Below, piece by piece: positions 34,672-44,584 of a stretch of 63,645 bases of DNA. Each line of letters opens with the position of its first letter. The stretch's first letter is position 1. The notes beneath the pieces were generated by a model, which was not told the origin of the DNA, did no database searches, and saw only the letters and a list, made by a program, of their open reading frames with translations. The stretch is from contig NZ_LMJL01000010.1 of assembly GCF_001429295.1 (NCBI RefSeq), positions 368-64,012 on the forward strand, given 5' to 3'. A program made the translations under genes and the position numbers. This stretch comes from Flavobacterium sp. Root935. GTDB lineage: Bacteria > Bacteroidota > Bacteroidia > Flavobacteriales > Flavobacteriaceae.

Positions 34672-36096
34672 ATGTCTAAGTTACAAGCATTAAAAAACTT
34701 TCGTTTTCCAAAAGTTTTCATTCTTATTTTAATAGTTTTTATCTCGTGTGCACTCCTAATCTGCATTAACTTTTTTACTATCAAAATTTTATCCGCTAAT
34801 CGAGCTTATGTTAATGGTGAATCTCATTATTCGAAAGGACAAAAAGACGCATCAAGACATCTTATAACTTATCTATATACTAAAAATCCAAATCAGTGGA
34901 AATTGTATTTAGAAGAATTAAAAGTTCCTCAGGGCGATGGTATTGCTCGAATTACACTTTTAAAAGCCGGCGACAATAAAATTGCTCGTAACGGATTTTT
35001 AATTGGCCGAAATCATGAAGAAGATTTAGATGATATTATTTGGCTTTTTGACAATTTTAAACAGATTTCTTATCTATCAAAAGCAATAGATGAATGGGGA
35101 AAAGGTGACAAATTGATTTTCAAATTATTTGTTATCGGCCAGCAGATTAATGCTAAAATTGAACGGAATCTTTTGACGATTGAAGATCAGCAGCAATACT
35201 TAAAACAAATCAGCGCTATAAGTGATCAATTAACTATTAACGAACGGAATTTTTCTAATGTTTTAGGTGAAGGAACCCGAAAAATAAAGGATTTATTGAT
35301 TATTTCGAATGTCTTTTTTATTCTAATAATAATCTGCAGTGTTTGTCTTTATTATTCTATTATGGTCAAAAGACTGCTTGTTTCCAAAAAAGAGACTGAG
35401 ATAAAAAATGAAAATCTTATTATCGTAAATCGCGAATTAGACCGATTTGTATATAGTGCATCTCATGATTTAAGATCTCCTATAACTTCATTAAAAGGTC
35501 TTATAGAAATTACGGCATTAGAAGATGATGTAAATCAAGTTCGAAATTATCTTGAAATGATGCATCAGAGTCTCGCTCGACAAGATCAATTTATTAGCGA
35601 TATCATTGATTATTCTAAAAACAAAAGAAAAGAAGTAATCATGGAGCCAGTAAGCTTGAAAGAATTGTTTAATGAAGCTATTTTACAATTAATGCATATT
35701 GAAAATGCAAGTAAAATCAAATTTACGCAGGAACTCGAAGTAGATCAGATTGAAAGTGATGGTCTTCGTTTAAAAATCATTATTAATAATCTGCTTTCAA
35801 ATGCCATAAAATATGCTGACTGCAGCAAACAAGAAATGTTTATTACTATTAAAACATATTTTAGTGAAGGCTTAAATAAAATTGAAGTAGCAGATAATGG
35901 TATTGGAATTCACGATGATCATAAGGACAATATTTTTGATATGTATTTTGGAACAAACAAAAATAAAGGTTCTGGACTAGGTCTTTATATTGTAAAAGAA
36001 GCTGTAGAAAATATTAAAGGCGATATTTCTGTTTTTTCAGAAAGTACTGTTGGAAGTAAATTTATTGTAACGATACCTAATTCAAATGCAATTTAA
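34672..36096 (+). CDS. sensor histidine kinase with two transmembrane helices
   Basis: 474 residues: TM1 about 14-38, a 170-residue periplasmic sensor region of helical character (about 40-208), TM2 about 209-233, a short coiled linker and a HisKA-type kinase core with H-box SASHDLRSPITS (His265), N-box NNLLSNAIKYAD and GSGLGLYIVKE. No HAMP domain is evident. The next gene, a receiver-only regulator, overlaps it by 11 bp, so the two form a phosphorelay pair. The signal is unknown. Confidence 0.87.
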   Translation: MSKLQALKNFRFPKVFILILIVFISCALLICINFFTIKILSANRAYVNGESHYSKGQKDASRHLITYLYTKNPNQWKLYLEELKVPQGDGIARITLLKAGDNKIARNGFLIGRNHEEDLDDIIWLFDNFKQISYLSKAIDEWGKGDKLIFKLFVIGQQINAKIERNLLTIEDQQQYLKQISAISDQLTINERNFSNVLGEGTRKIKDLLIISNVFFILIIICSVCLYYSIMVKRLLVSKKETEIKNENLIIVNRELDRFVYSASHDLRSPITSLKGLIEITALEDDVNQVRNYLEMMHQSLARQDQFISDIIDYSKNKRKEVIMEPVSLKELFNEAILQLMHIENASKIKFTQELEVDQIESDGLRLKIIINNLLSNAIKYADCSKQEMFITIKTYFSEGLNKIEVADNGIGIHDDHKDNIFDMYFGTNKNKGSGLGLYIVKEAVENIKGDISVFSESTVGSKFIVTIPNSNAI

Positions 36097-36469
36097 ACCG
36101 CAATTTCTAATTATAGAAGACAATTTAATTGACCAATTTATCATTAAAAAACTGCTAAAAAAAGGATTAGATATCAATCCTTTATTTATAGCTAATAATG
36201 GAAAAGAAGGAATAGATTGGCTTGTCCAAAATCCAGATCATAAATCGCTGATTATTCTTTTAGATATTCAGATGCCTATAATGAATGGATTTGAGTTCTT
36301 AGCAGAATTTGCCACTCTAGAAGAAAACTTAAAAGCTAAAATTGAGATTTTTGTTCTTTCATCAACTTTGGATATTGACGAAATTAAAAAGGTAAAAAAC
36401 AATAAATATGTTTCAGATTTTTGGAACAAGCCTTTACGACTGGATTTACTAGAAAGTATTTCTCTCTAA
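36086..36469 (+). CDS. single-domain response regulator (receiver only)
   Basis: 127 residues, just one receiver domain: acidic pair Glu11/Asp12, phospho-acceptor Asp60 in LLDIQMP, Thr/Ser in LSST (about 91-94), and Lys115 in NKPL. No output domain, so it acts by protein contact or as a phosphate relay. The start ATG lies within the end of the kinase gene (11-bp overlap), implying coupled synthesis. The Rcp1-like layout is common downstream of Bacteroidota kinases. Confidence 0.9.
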   Translation: MQFKPQFLIIEDNLIDQFIIKKLLKKGLDINPLFIANNGKEGIDWLVQNPDHKSLIILLDIQMPIMNGFEFLAEFATLEENLKAKIEIFVLSSTLDIDEIKKVKNNKYVSDFWNKPLRLDLLESISL

Positions 36470-36472
36470 CTA

Positions 36473-37627
36473 TTATTCTAAAACGCGATTTACTTGAGAA
36501 AATGCTCTAGTGTAGTACGGTTCTTTTGTAGAAGAAATCATAACACCTCCATGAGTTGATGAATGAACAAATTTTATTTCACCATCGGCAACTTCAACGA
36601 TCATTCCAACGTGATTAATGTGGCGTCTCCCATTGGTTCTAAAGAAAATTAAATCTCCTTTTTGAGCTTCTTCTGTGTTCACTTTTGTACCAATACGAGA
36701 TTGTTCTATTGAACTTCTTGGCAATTTAATATCAAAATTATTAAAAGTACAAATCATTAAACCAGAACAATCAAACCCTGCTTTTGTGGTCCCGCCCGAT
36801 CTATAACGCACTCCAATATTTTCTGTAGCATTTGCAATAAGCTGATCTATTAATTCTGAATGACTGCCAGTTGATAATCTAACAAATGTAGAATCTTTTT
36901 TAATTTCAGCAGTTTGTGCTATTTGCACTGGTGAAGATACTGCAGCATTTTGTGATTCTTTAATTGCAATAGCCGATTGAATCGCGTCTGCTTTTTCTTT
37001 TGGAACTCGAATTTTTAAAAGATATCCAACAGGTACTTTCCCTTTTATAGACGGATTCTGGCGCTCTAATTCTGCAACAGTAATTCCATATTCTTTAGAA
37101 ATACCGTATTTCGTCTCTTTCGGTTTCACTTCTCTATAAAGCTCAACTTCTGTAGAGATAACTTCTGGTGCATTCTCACGTGGCTTTTCATTTGTGGATG
37201 CAACATCAGAAGAATTAGAAGGAATTGTTATTTGCTGTCCAATTTTCAATCCTTCCGTTTCCAAAAGCGGATTAGCTTTCTTTAAATCATCAACAGAGAC
37301 GTTGTATTTTTTTGAAATTCCCCACAGCGTTTCTTTGGCTGCTACTTCGTGTGAATTTGGGCTAGTACTTATAACTACTTCAGATTTAGGCTCAGACTTA
37401 GTTTTAATTTTAGCACTATTTTTATTTGGAATTAAAAGGATCGAATTTAGTTTTAAGATTTTAGAAGAGTTTGGATTTGCATCGGAAATCTCTTTAACTT
37501 TTACTCCATATTTTTTAGCAATAACAGAAAGATTTTCTCCTTTTGAAATTTTGTGCTTAACAAAATTATCTTGTGCAAATACTCCAACACTGAAAAAAAA
37601 CATTCCTATTATTAATCTAAAAATCAT
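36473..37627 (-). CDS. secreted LysM/NlpC-P60 peptidoglycan hydrolase
   Basis: 384 residues: signal peptide (cut near Ala18), three LysM peptidoglycan-binding repeats (about 24-68, 93-137, 164-208), a linker, and an NlpC/P60 cysteine peptidase domain (about 256-384) with Cys287 in FDCSG, His339 in NHVGM and His355 in FVHSS. It should cut peptide stems of peptidoglycan, most likely the D-Glu-meso-DAP bond, in the periplasm. Convergent with the receiver gene, 3 bp apart. An 11-bp inverted repeat lies 30 bp upstream (37657-37688). Confidence 0.9.
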   Translation of the reverse strand: MIFRLIIGMFFFSVGVFAQDNFVKHKISKGENLSVIAKKYGVKVKEISDANPNSSKILKLNSILLIPNKNSAKIKTKSEPKSEVVISTSPNSHEVAAKETLWGISKKYNVSVDDLKKANPLLETEGLKIGQQITIPSNSSDVASTNEKPRENAPEVISTEVELYREVKPKETKYGISKEYGITVAELERQNPSIKGKVPVGYLLKIRVPKEKADAIQSAIAIKESQNAAVSSPVQIAQTAEIKKDSTFVRLSTGSHSELIDQLIANATENIGVRYRSGGTTKAGFDCSGLMICTFNNFDIKLPRSSIEQSRIGTKVNTEEAQKGDLIFFRTNGRRHINHVGMIVEVADGEIKFVHSSTHGGVMISSTKEPYYTRAFSQVNRVLE

Positions 37628-37974
37628 AAATTACTATTTAAGTTAGTACTTCTTTTTTTTAAGTTTAGTTACATAATTAAACTTAAAAATTATAAATATA
37701 TTACCTCAAAGGCGAATTTAACTCTTAAAACCAGAAAAACCATAATTTTTAACAATTAATTTATTCCAAAATGTCAAATTTAAACTTGACTTAATATCAA
37801 AAAAAGCTTCATTATTGATTTTCAGATAATTAAAATTTAAGCTTATTTTTCTTATAAATGATGTTCACAAAACAGTAATTAAAAAAATAAGTTTTTCCAT
37901 TTAGCGATCTTAAATAAAAAACGCCCCGTTTTCACAGAGCGTTTTTTTTAATATATAAAGGTAAATCTTAAAGA
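37628..37974. other. 347-bp gap between the NlpC and aconitase genes
   Basis: No gene. It holds a perfect 11-bp inverted repeat TTTTAAGTTTA / TAAACTTAAAA (37657-37667, 37678-37688) near the NlpC start and the aconitase terminator at 37916-37947. The remainder is A/T-rich without clear structure. Confidence 0.55.
37916..37947 (-). terminator. terminator of the aconitase gene
   Basis: Stem AAAAAACGC / GCGTTTTTT with a G/C-rich interior, directly after the aconitase stop on the minus strand. Confidence 0.75.
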
Positions 37975-40239
37975 TTAAGCTTTTCCAGCAGCAATTAAGT
38001 TTAAAGCAGAGCCTGCAACAAACCAGCCAATTTGACCTGCGTTGTAAGTATGGTTCGCCAAGATTATATCTTTTGTACCATCGGCATGAACAAACTCTAA
38101 TGTTAATGGTTTTCCTGGAGCAAATTCAGTTAAATCTAAGAAGTTAATTGTATCATCTTCCTGAATTTTATCGTAATCTGCTTCGTTAGCAAATGTCAAT
38201 CCTAAAAGACCTTGTTTTTTAAGGTTTGTTTCATGGATACGAGCAAATGATTTTACTAATACTGCTTTAACTCCTAAGAAACGAGGCTCCATTGCAGCGT
38301 GCTCACGAGAAGAACCTTCGCCATAATTATGATCTCCAATTACTATAGACGGAACTCCCGCTGCCTTGTATGCACGAGCTACAGCAGGAACAGCATCGTA
38401 AGTACCTGTTAATTGATTTTTAACCGAATTTGTTTTTTGGTTGAATGCATTTACAGCACCAATCAACATATTATTAGAAATATTATCTAAATGTCCACGG
38501 AAACGAAGCCATGGCCCAGCCATAGAAATGTGGTCAGTTGTACATTTTCCAAATGCTTTAATCAGCAGTTTAGCACCTGTAATGTTTTTACCATCCCAAG
38601 CATCAAAAGGAGCTAATAATTGTAAACGCTCAGATGTCGGGCTAACCACAACCTGAACTCCCGAACCGTCCTCAGCCGGAGCTTGAAATCCCGGATCTTC
38701 AGCATAGAAACCTTTAAGAGGAAGTTCGTCTCCAGTTGGAGCATCAAGCATTACTTCTTCTCCGTCTTCGTTTATTAATTTATCTGTTAATGGGTTAAAT
38801 CCTAAATCTCCAGCAATGGCTAACGCAGTTACCAATTCTGGAGAACCTACAAATGCCAAAGTGTTTGGATTACCATCTGCACGTTTTGAGAAATTACGGT
38901 TGAAAGAGTGAACGATTGTGTTTCTTTCTTCTTTTTCTGCTCCTTCTCTATCCCACATACCAATACATGGTCCGCAGGCATTAGCAAATACAGTAGCGTT
39001 GATTTTATTAAAAGTTTCTATAAAACCATCTCTCTCTATTGTAGAACGCACCACTTCAGAACCTGGAGTAATAGTAAACTGAGCTTTAGTTTTTAAATTC
39101 TTAGCCGCAACTTGTTTTGCCAAAGATGCTGCACGAGATATATCTTCGTAAGATGAATTTGTACAAGAACCGATCAAACCAACTTGAATTTGTAACGGCC
39201 AGTTATTTTTGATTGCTTCCTCTTTCATTTTAGAAATTGGGGTAGCTAGATCTGGAGTAAAAGGACCATTTAAGTGTGGTTCTAATTGAGATAAGTTAAT
39301 TTCGATAACCTGATCAAAATATTTTTCTGGGTCGGCATAAACTTCTGGATCTCCAGTTAAGTAAGAAGCTACTTTATCTGCGGCATCGGCAACATCGGCT
39401 CTGTTTGTAGAGCGTAGGTAACGACTCATAGAATCATCATAACCAAAAGTTGAAGTTGTAGCTCCAATTTCAGCACCCATATTACAAATAGTTCCTTTAC
39501 CCGTACAAGACATTGCAGTTGCACCTTCTCCAAAATATTCAACGATAGCACCAGTACCACCTTTTACAGTAAGAATACCAGCCACTTTAAGAATAACATC
39601 TTTAGGAGCAGTCCAACCTGATAATTTACCAGTTAATTTAACTCCAATTAATTTAGGAAATTTAAGCTCCCAAGCCATACCAGACATAACGTCTACAGCA
39701 TCGGCTCCACCAACTCCAATTGCCACCATTCCTAAACCACCTGCATTTACAGTGTGAGAATCGGTACCAATCATCATTCCACCAGGGAAAGCATAATTTT
39801 CAAGTACTACTTGGTGAATAATTCCAGCTCCTGGTTTCCAGAAACCAATTCCGTATTTATTTGAAACTGACGACAAGAAATCGAAAACTTCATTACTTTG
39901 TGTTTTTGCTCTAGCCAAATCGGTTTTAGCATCTACTTTTGCCTGAATCAAGTGATCACAATGCACTGTTGTAGGAACTGCTACTTTAGATTTACCAGCA
40001 TGCATAAATTGTAATAAAGCCATTTGAGCAGTTGCATCTTGACAAGCCACACGGTCTGGTGCAAAATCAACATAATCAACTCCTCTTCCAAACGCCTTTG
40101 TTGGATTTCCATCCCAAAGGTGATTGTATAAAATTTTCTCTGTTAAGGTAAGTGGACGACCAACAATCTCGCGTGCCTTGTCAACACGACTTGGCATGTT
40201 TTCGTACACTTTTTTAATCATTTCGATATCAAAAGCCAT
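37975..40239 (-). CDS. acn: aconitate hydratase, mitochondrial-like type
   Basis: 754 residues, the length and sequence style of mitochondrial aconitase. Iron-sulfur cluster cysteines appear in [10 protein letters not shown] and [12 protein letters not shown]; substrate-site segments [13 protein letters not shown] and [10 protein letters not shown] are present. It converts citrate to isocitrate in the TCA cycle. A second, structurally different aconitase (AcnB) is encoded 128 bp upstream in the same direction but ends at its own terminator, so separate expression is likely. Confidence 0.94.
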   Translation of the reverse strand: MAFDIEMIKKVYENMPSRVDKAREIVGRPLTLTEKILYNHLWDGNPTKAFGRGVDYVDFAPDRVACQDATAQMALLQFMHAGKSKVAVPTTVHCDHLIQAKVDAKTDLARAKTQSNEVFDFLSSVSNKYGIGFWKPGAGIIHQVVLENYAFPGGMMIGTDSHTVNAGGLGMVAIGVGGADAVDVMSGMAWELKFPKLIGVKLTGKLSGWTAPKDVILKVAGILTVKGGTGAIVEYFGEGATAMSCTGKGTICNMGAEIGATTSTFGYDDSMSRYLRSTNRADVADAADKVASYLTGDPEVYADPEKYFDQVIEINLSQLEPHLNGPFTPDLATPISKMKEEAIKNNWPLQIQVGLIGSCTNSSYEDISRAASLAKQVAAKNLKTKAQFTITPGSEVVRSTIERDGFIETFNKINATVFANACGPCIGMWDREGAEKEERNTIVHSFNRNFSKRADGNPNTLAFVGSPELVTALAIAGDLGFNPLTDKLINEDGEEVMLDAPTGDELPLKGFYAEDPGFQAPAEDGSGVQVVVSPTSERLQLLAPFDAWDGKNITGAKLLIKAFGKCTTDHISMAGPWLRFRGHLDNISNNMLIGAVNAFNQKTNSVKNQLTGTYDAVPAVARAYKAAGVPSIVIGDHNYGEGSSREHAAMEPRFLGVKAVLVKSFARIHETNLKKQGLLGLTFANEADYDKIQEDDTINFLDLTEFAPGKPLTLEFVHADGTKDIILANHTYNAGQIGWFVAGSALNLIAAGKA

Positions 40240-40319
40240 AAGTTTTATAATTATTTTTTTGTTTTTTTATTTTATTTTGAACATCACAAGTTACAAAAAA
40301 TAGAGGAGCTATAAAAGAA

Positions 40320-40346
40320 AAAGCCCGAGTTTATCACTCGGGCTTT
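40320..40346 (-). terminator. terminator of acnB
   Basis: Perfect stem AAAGCCCGAGT / ACTCGGGCTTT with a 5-nt loop; on the minus strand it follows the acnB stop and is followed by a T-run. Confidence 0.85.
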
Positions 40347-40367
40347 AATATATTAATAATCGAAGGA

Positions 40368-43139
40368 TTACATTACTAATTGCTTGTTAGAAGGCGCAAA
40401 TTTAGTTAAGTTGATACCTTCAACTGCAGTTGTATATTCATCTAATGTTGGAGTTCTACCTAAAATTGTAGATAAAACTACAACTGGTGTAGAAGAAAGT
40501 AATGATTCTCCTTTTTTACCTTCAGAATCTTCTACGACTCTTCCTTGGAAAAGACGAGTAGAAGTTGCCATTACAGTATCTCCTTTTGCTGCTTTTTCTT
40601 GGTTACCCATACAAAGGTTACATCCTGGACGCTCTAAATACAACATGTTTTCATATTCTGTACGCGCTGCACCTTTTGGAGCATTATCGTCAAATTCGAA
40701 ACCTGAGTATTTTTGTAAAACTTCCCAGTCACCTTCAGCTTTAAGCTCGTCTACAATGTTATATGTAGGAGGAGCTACCACAAGCGGTGCCAAAAATTCT
40801 ACTTTACCTTTTTGATCTTCAATATTCTTAAGCATTTGAGCAAGAATCTTCATATCTCCTTTGTGAACCATACATGAACCAATAAATCCAAGATCTACTT
40901 TTTTCACTCCTCCATAAAAAGAAAGAGGTCTAATTGTATCGTGAGTATATCTTTTAGAAACATCAACATTATTTACGTCTGGATCTGCAATCATTGGCTC
41001 AGCAATCTGATCCAAATCAACTACAACTTCAGCGTAATATTTAGCGTTTGCATCTGGAGTTAAAGCTGGTTTCTCAGCAGATTTAATTTCAGCGATTCTC
41101 TTATCAGCTTTATTAATTAACCCTTGAAGAACGTGTTTATCGTTATCCATACCTTTATCGATCATAATCTGGATTCTGCCTTTTGCAATTTCCAATGATT
41201 CGATTAAAGTATCATCTTCAGAAATACAGATAGAAGCTTTTGCTTTCATCTCTGCAGTCCAGTCAGTAAACGTAAATGCCTGGTCAGCAGTAAGAGTTCC
41301 AATGTGAACCTCAATAATTCTACCTTGGAATACGTTTTCTCCTCCAAACTGATGAAGCATTTGTGCTTGAGTAGCATGAACTACATCACGGAAGTCCATG
41401 TATCCTTTCATATCTCCTTTGAAAGTAACTTTTACAGATTCTGGAATTGGCATAGAAGCCTCACCTGTAGCTAATGCAAGAGCAACTGTTCCTGAGTCGG
41501 CTCCAAAAGCAACACCTTTTGACATTCTGGTGTGAGAGTCACCACCAATAATGATAGCCCATTCGTCAATAGTGATATCGTTAAGTACTTTGTGAATTAC
41601 GTCTGTCATTGAGTGATAAACACCTTTTGGATCACGAGCTGTAATTAAACCAAAATCGTTCATGAATTTCATCAACTTTGGAATATTCGCCTGAGCTTTT
41701 TTATCCCAAACAGAAGCAGTGTGACAACCTGATTGGTACGCACCGTCTACGATTGGAGAAATTACTGTAGCAGCCATAGATTCTAACTCCTGAGCAGTCA
41801 TAAGTCCAGTTGTATCTTGAGAACCTACAATATTAACTTCTACACGAACATCAGAACCAGCGTGCAATACTTTACCAGCAGGTACACCAACAGCGTTTCT
41901 GTTAAAGATTTTTTCTACTGCTGTAAGACCTTGTCCTTCAATAGAAATTTCTTTTGATGGAGCAAATACAAGAGGAGCTTCAATACCTAAAACTTTCGCT
42001 GCTAATGTTTGAAGTTTTTTACCAAATACAATCGCGTATGAACCTCCAGCTTTAATAAATTCCATTTTCTGAGGTGTAAATGCCTTAGAAATGTCTATTA
42101 ATTCCTGATCGCCGTTGTATAATTTTTTCTCTTTAATATTAATTGTAAGAACTGTTCCAGTTGCTACAGAATATGCCTGCTCTAGAATTGGTTCGTCATT
42201 TTCATTACGAACAACATTACCATTCTCATCAAGTTTTTTAACCCAGTTTTTTAGATCTAAACCAATACCACCAGTAACATCAACAGTGGTTAGGAAAATT
42301 GGAGAAATTCCGTTTGTTCCACCAACAATTGGAGCGATATTTACGAATGGAATATATGGACTTGCTTGTTTTCCTGTCCAAAGTGCCACGTTATTTACAC
42401 CTGACATTCTTGAAGAACCTACACCCATTGTTCCTTTTTCTGCAATAAGCATAACGCTTTTATCAGGATGCTGTGCTTGCAGCATTTTGATTTCGTCTTG
42501 TGCTTGAGGAGTAATCATACATTTACCGTGAAGTTCACGATCTGAACGGGAGTGAGCTTGGTTACCTGGAGAAAGCAAGTCTGTAGAAATATCTCCTTCA
42601 CCAGCAATATAAGTAACGACTTTAATTTCGTCAGCTACTTCTGGAAGTTTTGTAAAGAACTCAGCTTGAGCATAACTTTCAAGGATTTCTTTTGCAACTG
42701 CATTGTCATTTTTATATGCCTCTATTAAACGATCTGTATCCGCTTCATAAAGGAAAACCTGAGTTTTAAGAACTTTTGCCGCTTCTGCTGCAATAGCAGC
42801 ATCATTTCCTAGAGCTAGATCTAGCAATACTCCAATTGAAGGACCACCCTTCATGTGAGATAATAATTCAAAAGCAAAAGTTGGAGTTATTTCTTTTACA
42901 ACAGATTGACCAAGAATAATCTCTTTTAAAAACTTAGCTTTTTCACCAGCTGCACTAGTTGTCCCTGGCAATGTGTTGTAAATAAAAAATTTAAGAGAAT
43001 CTTCTCTATATTCGTTATCTACATCTTTAATTTGCGAAATGATTTCGCTTAATAATTCTGCACCATCAATCGGCTTTGGATGAAGTCCTTGGCCTTTTCT
43101 TTCTTCAATTTCTTTAATGTAATCTTTGTAAGTATTCAT
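40368..43139 (-). CDS. acnB: aconitate hydratase B / 2-methylisocitrate dehydratase
   Basis: 923 residues with the AcnB architecture: N-terminal HEAT-like helical region (about 1-160), swivel domain, then cluster-binding domains with cysteines in GFIGSCMVHKGD and RPGCNLCMGNQE. It interconverts citrate and isocitrate and may act on 2-methylisocitrate. AcnB of E. coli also serves as an iron-responsive mRNA-binding protein; whether this copy does cannot be seen. A -7 box TAAATTTG on the minus strand at 43169-43176 lies 29 bp upstream. Confidence 0.94.
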   Translation of the reverse strand: MNTYKDYIKEIEERKGQGLHPKPIDGAELLSEIISQIKDVDNEYREDSLKFFIYNTLPGTTSAAGEKAKFLKEIILGQSVVKEITPTFAFELLSHMKGGPSIGVLLDLALGNDAAIAAEAAKVLKTQVFLYEADTDRLIEAYKNDNAVAKEILESYAQAEFFTKLPEVADEIKVVTYIAGEGDISTDLLSPGNQAHSRSDRELHGKCMITPQAQDEIKMLQAQHPDKSVMLIAEKGTMGVGSSRMSGVNNVALWTGKQASPYIPFVNIAPIVGGTNGISPIFLTTVDVTGGIGLDLKNWVKKLDENGNVVRNENDEPILEQAYSVATGTVLTINIKEKKLYNGDQELIDISKAFTPQKMEFIKAGGSYAIVFGKKLQTLAAKVLGIEAPLVFAPSKEISIEGQGLTAVEKIFNRNAVGVPAGKVLHAGSDVRVEVNIVGSQDTTGLMTAQELESMAATVISPIVDGAYQSGCHTASVWDKKAQANIPKLMKFMNDFGLITARDPKGVYHSMTDVIHKVLNDITIDEWAIIIGGDSHTRMSKGVAFGADSGTVALALATGEASMPIPESVKVTFKGDMKGYMDFRDVVHATQAQMLHQFGGENVFQGRIIEVHIGTLTADQAFTFTDWTAEMKAKASICISEDDTLIESLEIAKGRIQIMIDKGMDNDKHVLQGLINKADKRIAEIKSAEKPALTPDANAKYYAEVVVDLDQIAEPMIADPDVNNVDVSKRYTHDTIRPLSFYGGVKKVDLGFIGSCMVHKGDMKILAQMLKNIEDQKGKVEFLAPLVVAPPTYNIVDELKAEGDWEVLQKYSGFEFDDNAPKGAARTEYENMLYLERPGCNLCMGNQEKAAKGDTVMATSTRLFQGRVVEDSEGKKGESLLSSTPVVVLSTILGRTPTLDEYTTAVEGINLTKFAPSNKQLVM

Positions 43140-43552
43140 AATATAGTAGAAGTATTTTTTTTTGTATGCAAATTTAAAAATTAAAGCCGAGAATTAAAAA
43201 GAATATAATAGATCTCGCCTTTTCAAAAATTATTATTGCTAAAAAACGATTTTCAATGTCTGTTTTTGCTAAAACAGCAATTTTGAATCAAAAAAATGAA
43301 TTATTGATATTTTAAAATCTTTTCATTAACAAAGTCGAAATTTAATGTTACGAAGTAAGTGGGATTTTACCTCTATTTTCACAAAGAACTGTTCTAAATA
43401 AGTAATTATAACGTTATAGTTGTCTTGAACGGATCAATTTATTATTTTTTAAAGACATCGAAATTCAATATTTTTTCTATTTTATTAACCACGTAAAATA
43501 AAAAAAGCCTGATAAAATTATCAGGCTTTTTTTTTCAATTTCAATTGATATT
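43140..43552. other. 413-bp gap upstream of acnB
   Basis: No gene. It contains the acnB promoter candidate (minus strand 43169-43176), a small hairpin CTGTTTT/AAAACAG (43260-43277), a 12-bp palindrome TATAACGTTATA (43407-43418) and the moxR terminator (43501-43534). Confidence 0.55.
43501..43534 (-). terminator. terminator of the MoxR gene
   Basis: 14-bp stem AAAAAAGCCTGATA / TATCAGGCTTTTTT with a 4-nt loop, after the moxR stop on the minus strand. Confidence 0.85.
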
Positions 43553-44506
43553 TTACATCAGCTTTTTAATAATAACTTCTTCTGTTATTCCTTCGGCATC
43601 TGCTTTATAATTTTTAATAATTCTATGACGTAAAATTCCAGTTGCAACAGCTTGGACATCTTCAATATCTGGTGAAAACTTTCCATTGAATGCTGCATGA
43701 GCTTTTGCTGCCAAAATTAAGTTTTGTGAAGCTCTCGGTCCTGCTCCCCAATCGAGATAATTTTTCACAAAATCATTTGTCAAAGCATTATCAGGACGAG
43801 TTTTGCTTACTAAAGTAACTGCATATTCTATAACATTATCAGCAACAGGAATTCTACGAATTAAATGCTGAAAATCTATAATTTCCTGAGCTGTGAATAG
43901 TGGATTTATTTCTGTCTTTACATCAGAAGTTGTACGTTTTACAACTTGAACTTCTTCTTCAAAACTTGGATATTCTAATTTTATTGCAAACATAAAACGG
44001 TCTAACTGCGCTTCTGGCAGCGGATATGTTCCCTCCTGTTCAATTGGGTTTTGAGTAGCTAAAACAAAATAGGGTAAATCTAATTTATGATGCTGTCCTG
44101 CAATAGTTACCGATCTTTCCTGCATAGCCTCAAGAAGAGCTGCCTGAGTTTTAGGCGGCGTTCTATTAATCTCATCTGCCAAAATAATATTAGAAAAAAT
44201 TGGTCCTTTTATAAATTTGAAATTTCTATTTTCGTCTAGAATTTCACTTCCTAAAATATCAGAAGGCATTAAATCCGGCGTAAACTGAATTCTTTTAAAA
44301 TCTAAACCTAAAGCTTGAGACAAAGTATTAATCATTAAGGTTTTTGCCAAACCCGGAACACCTATTAAAAGTGCGTGTCCTCCAGAAAATATACAAAGTA
44401 AAATTTGATCTACAACGGCGTCCTGCCCTACAATGATTTTCGCTATTTCTTTTTTTAATTCGTTTCTTTTTTGAACTAAATTGTGAATTGCTGTTACGTC
44501 AGACAT
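43553..44506 (-). CDS. MoxR-family AAA+ ATPase
   Basis: 317 residues. Walker A GVPGLAKT (49-56, Lys55), Walker B ILADEINR, sensor region ATQNPIEQEGTYPLPEAQLDRF and the MoxR-typical KTQAALLEAMQE helix are intact. MoxR ATPases work as chaperones that mature or assemble other complexes, usually with VWA-domain partners. The usual DUF58/VWA (Bat) genes are not next to it here; it is enclosed by terminators on both sides. The partner is therefore unknown. Confidence 0.9.
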   Translation of the reverse strand: MSDVTAIHNLVQKRNELKKEIAKIIVGQDAVVDQILLCIFSGGHALLIGVPGLAKTLMINTLSQALGLDFKRIQFTPDLMPSDILGSEILDENRNFKFIKGPIFSNIILADEINRTPPKTQAALLEAMQERSVTIAGQHHKLDLPYFVLATQNPIEQEGTYPLPEAQLDRFMFAIKLEYPSFEEEVQVVKRTTSDVKTEINPLFTAQEIIDFQHLIRRIPVADNVIEYAVTLVSKTRPDNALTNDFVKNYLDWGAGPRASQNLILAAKAHAAFNGKFSPDIEDVQAVATGILRHRIIKNYKADAEGITEEVIIKKLM

Positions 44507-44526
44507 TTATGAATATATTTTAAATT

Positions 44527-44568
44527 AAAAAGAGTTAGTTCTATGAATTCATAAAACTAACTCTTTTT
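44527..44568 (-). terminator. terminator of the SurA-like gene
   Basis: 14-bp stem AAAAAGAGTTAGTT / AACTAACTCTTTTT between the SurA-like and MoxR genes. Confidence 0.85.
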
Positions 44569-44584
44569 ATTTATTTAATAAAAA

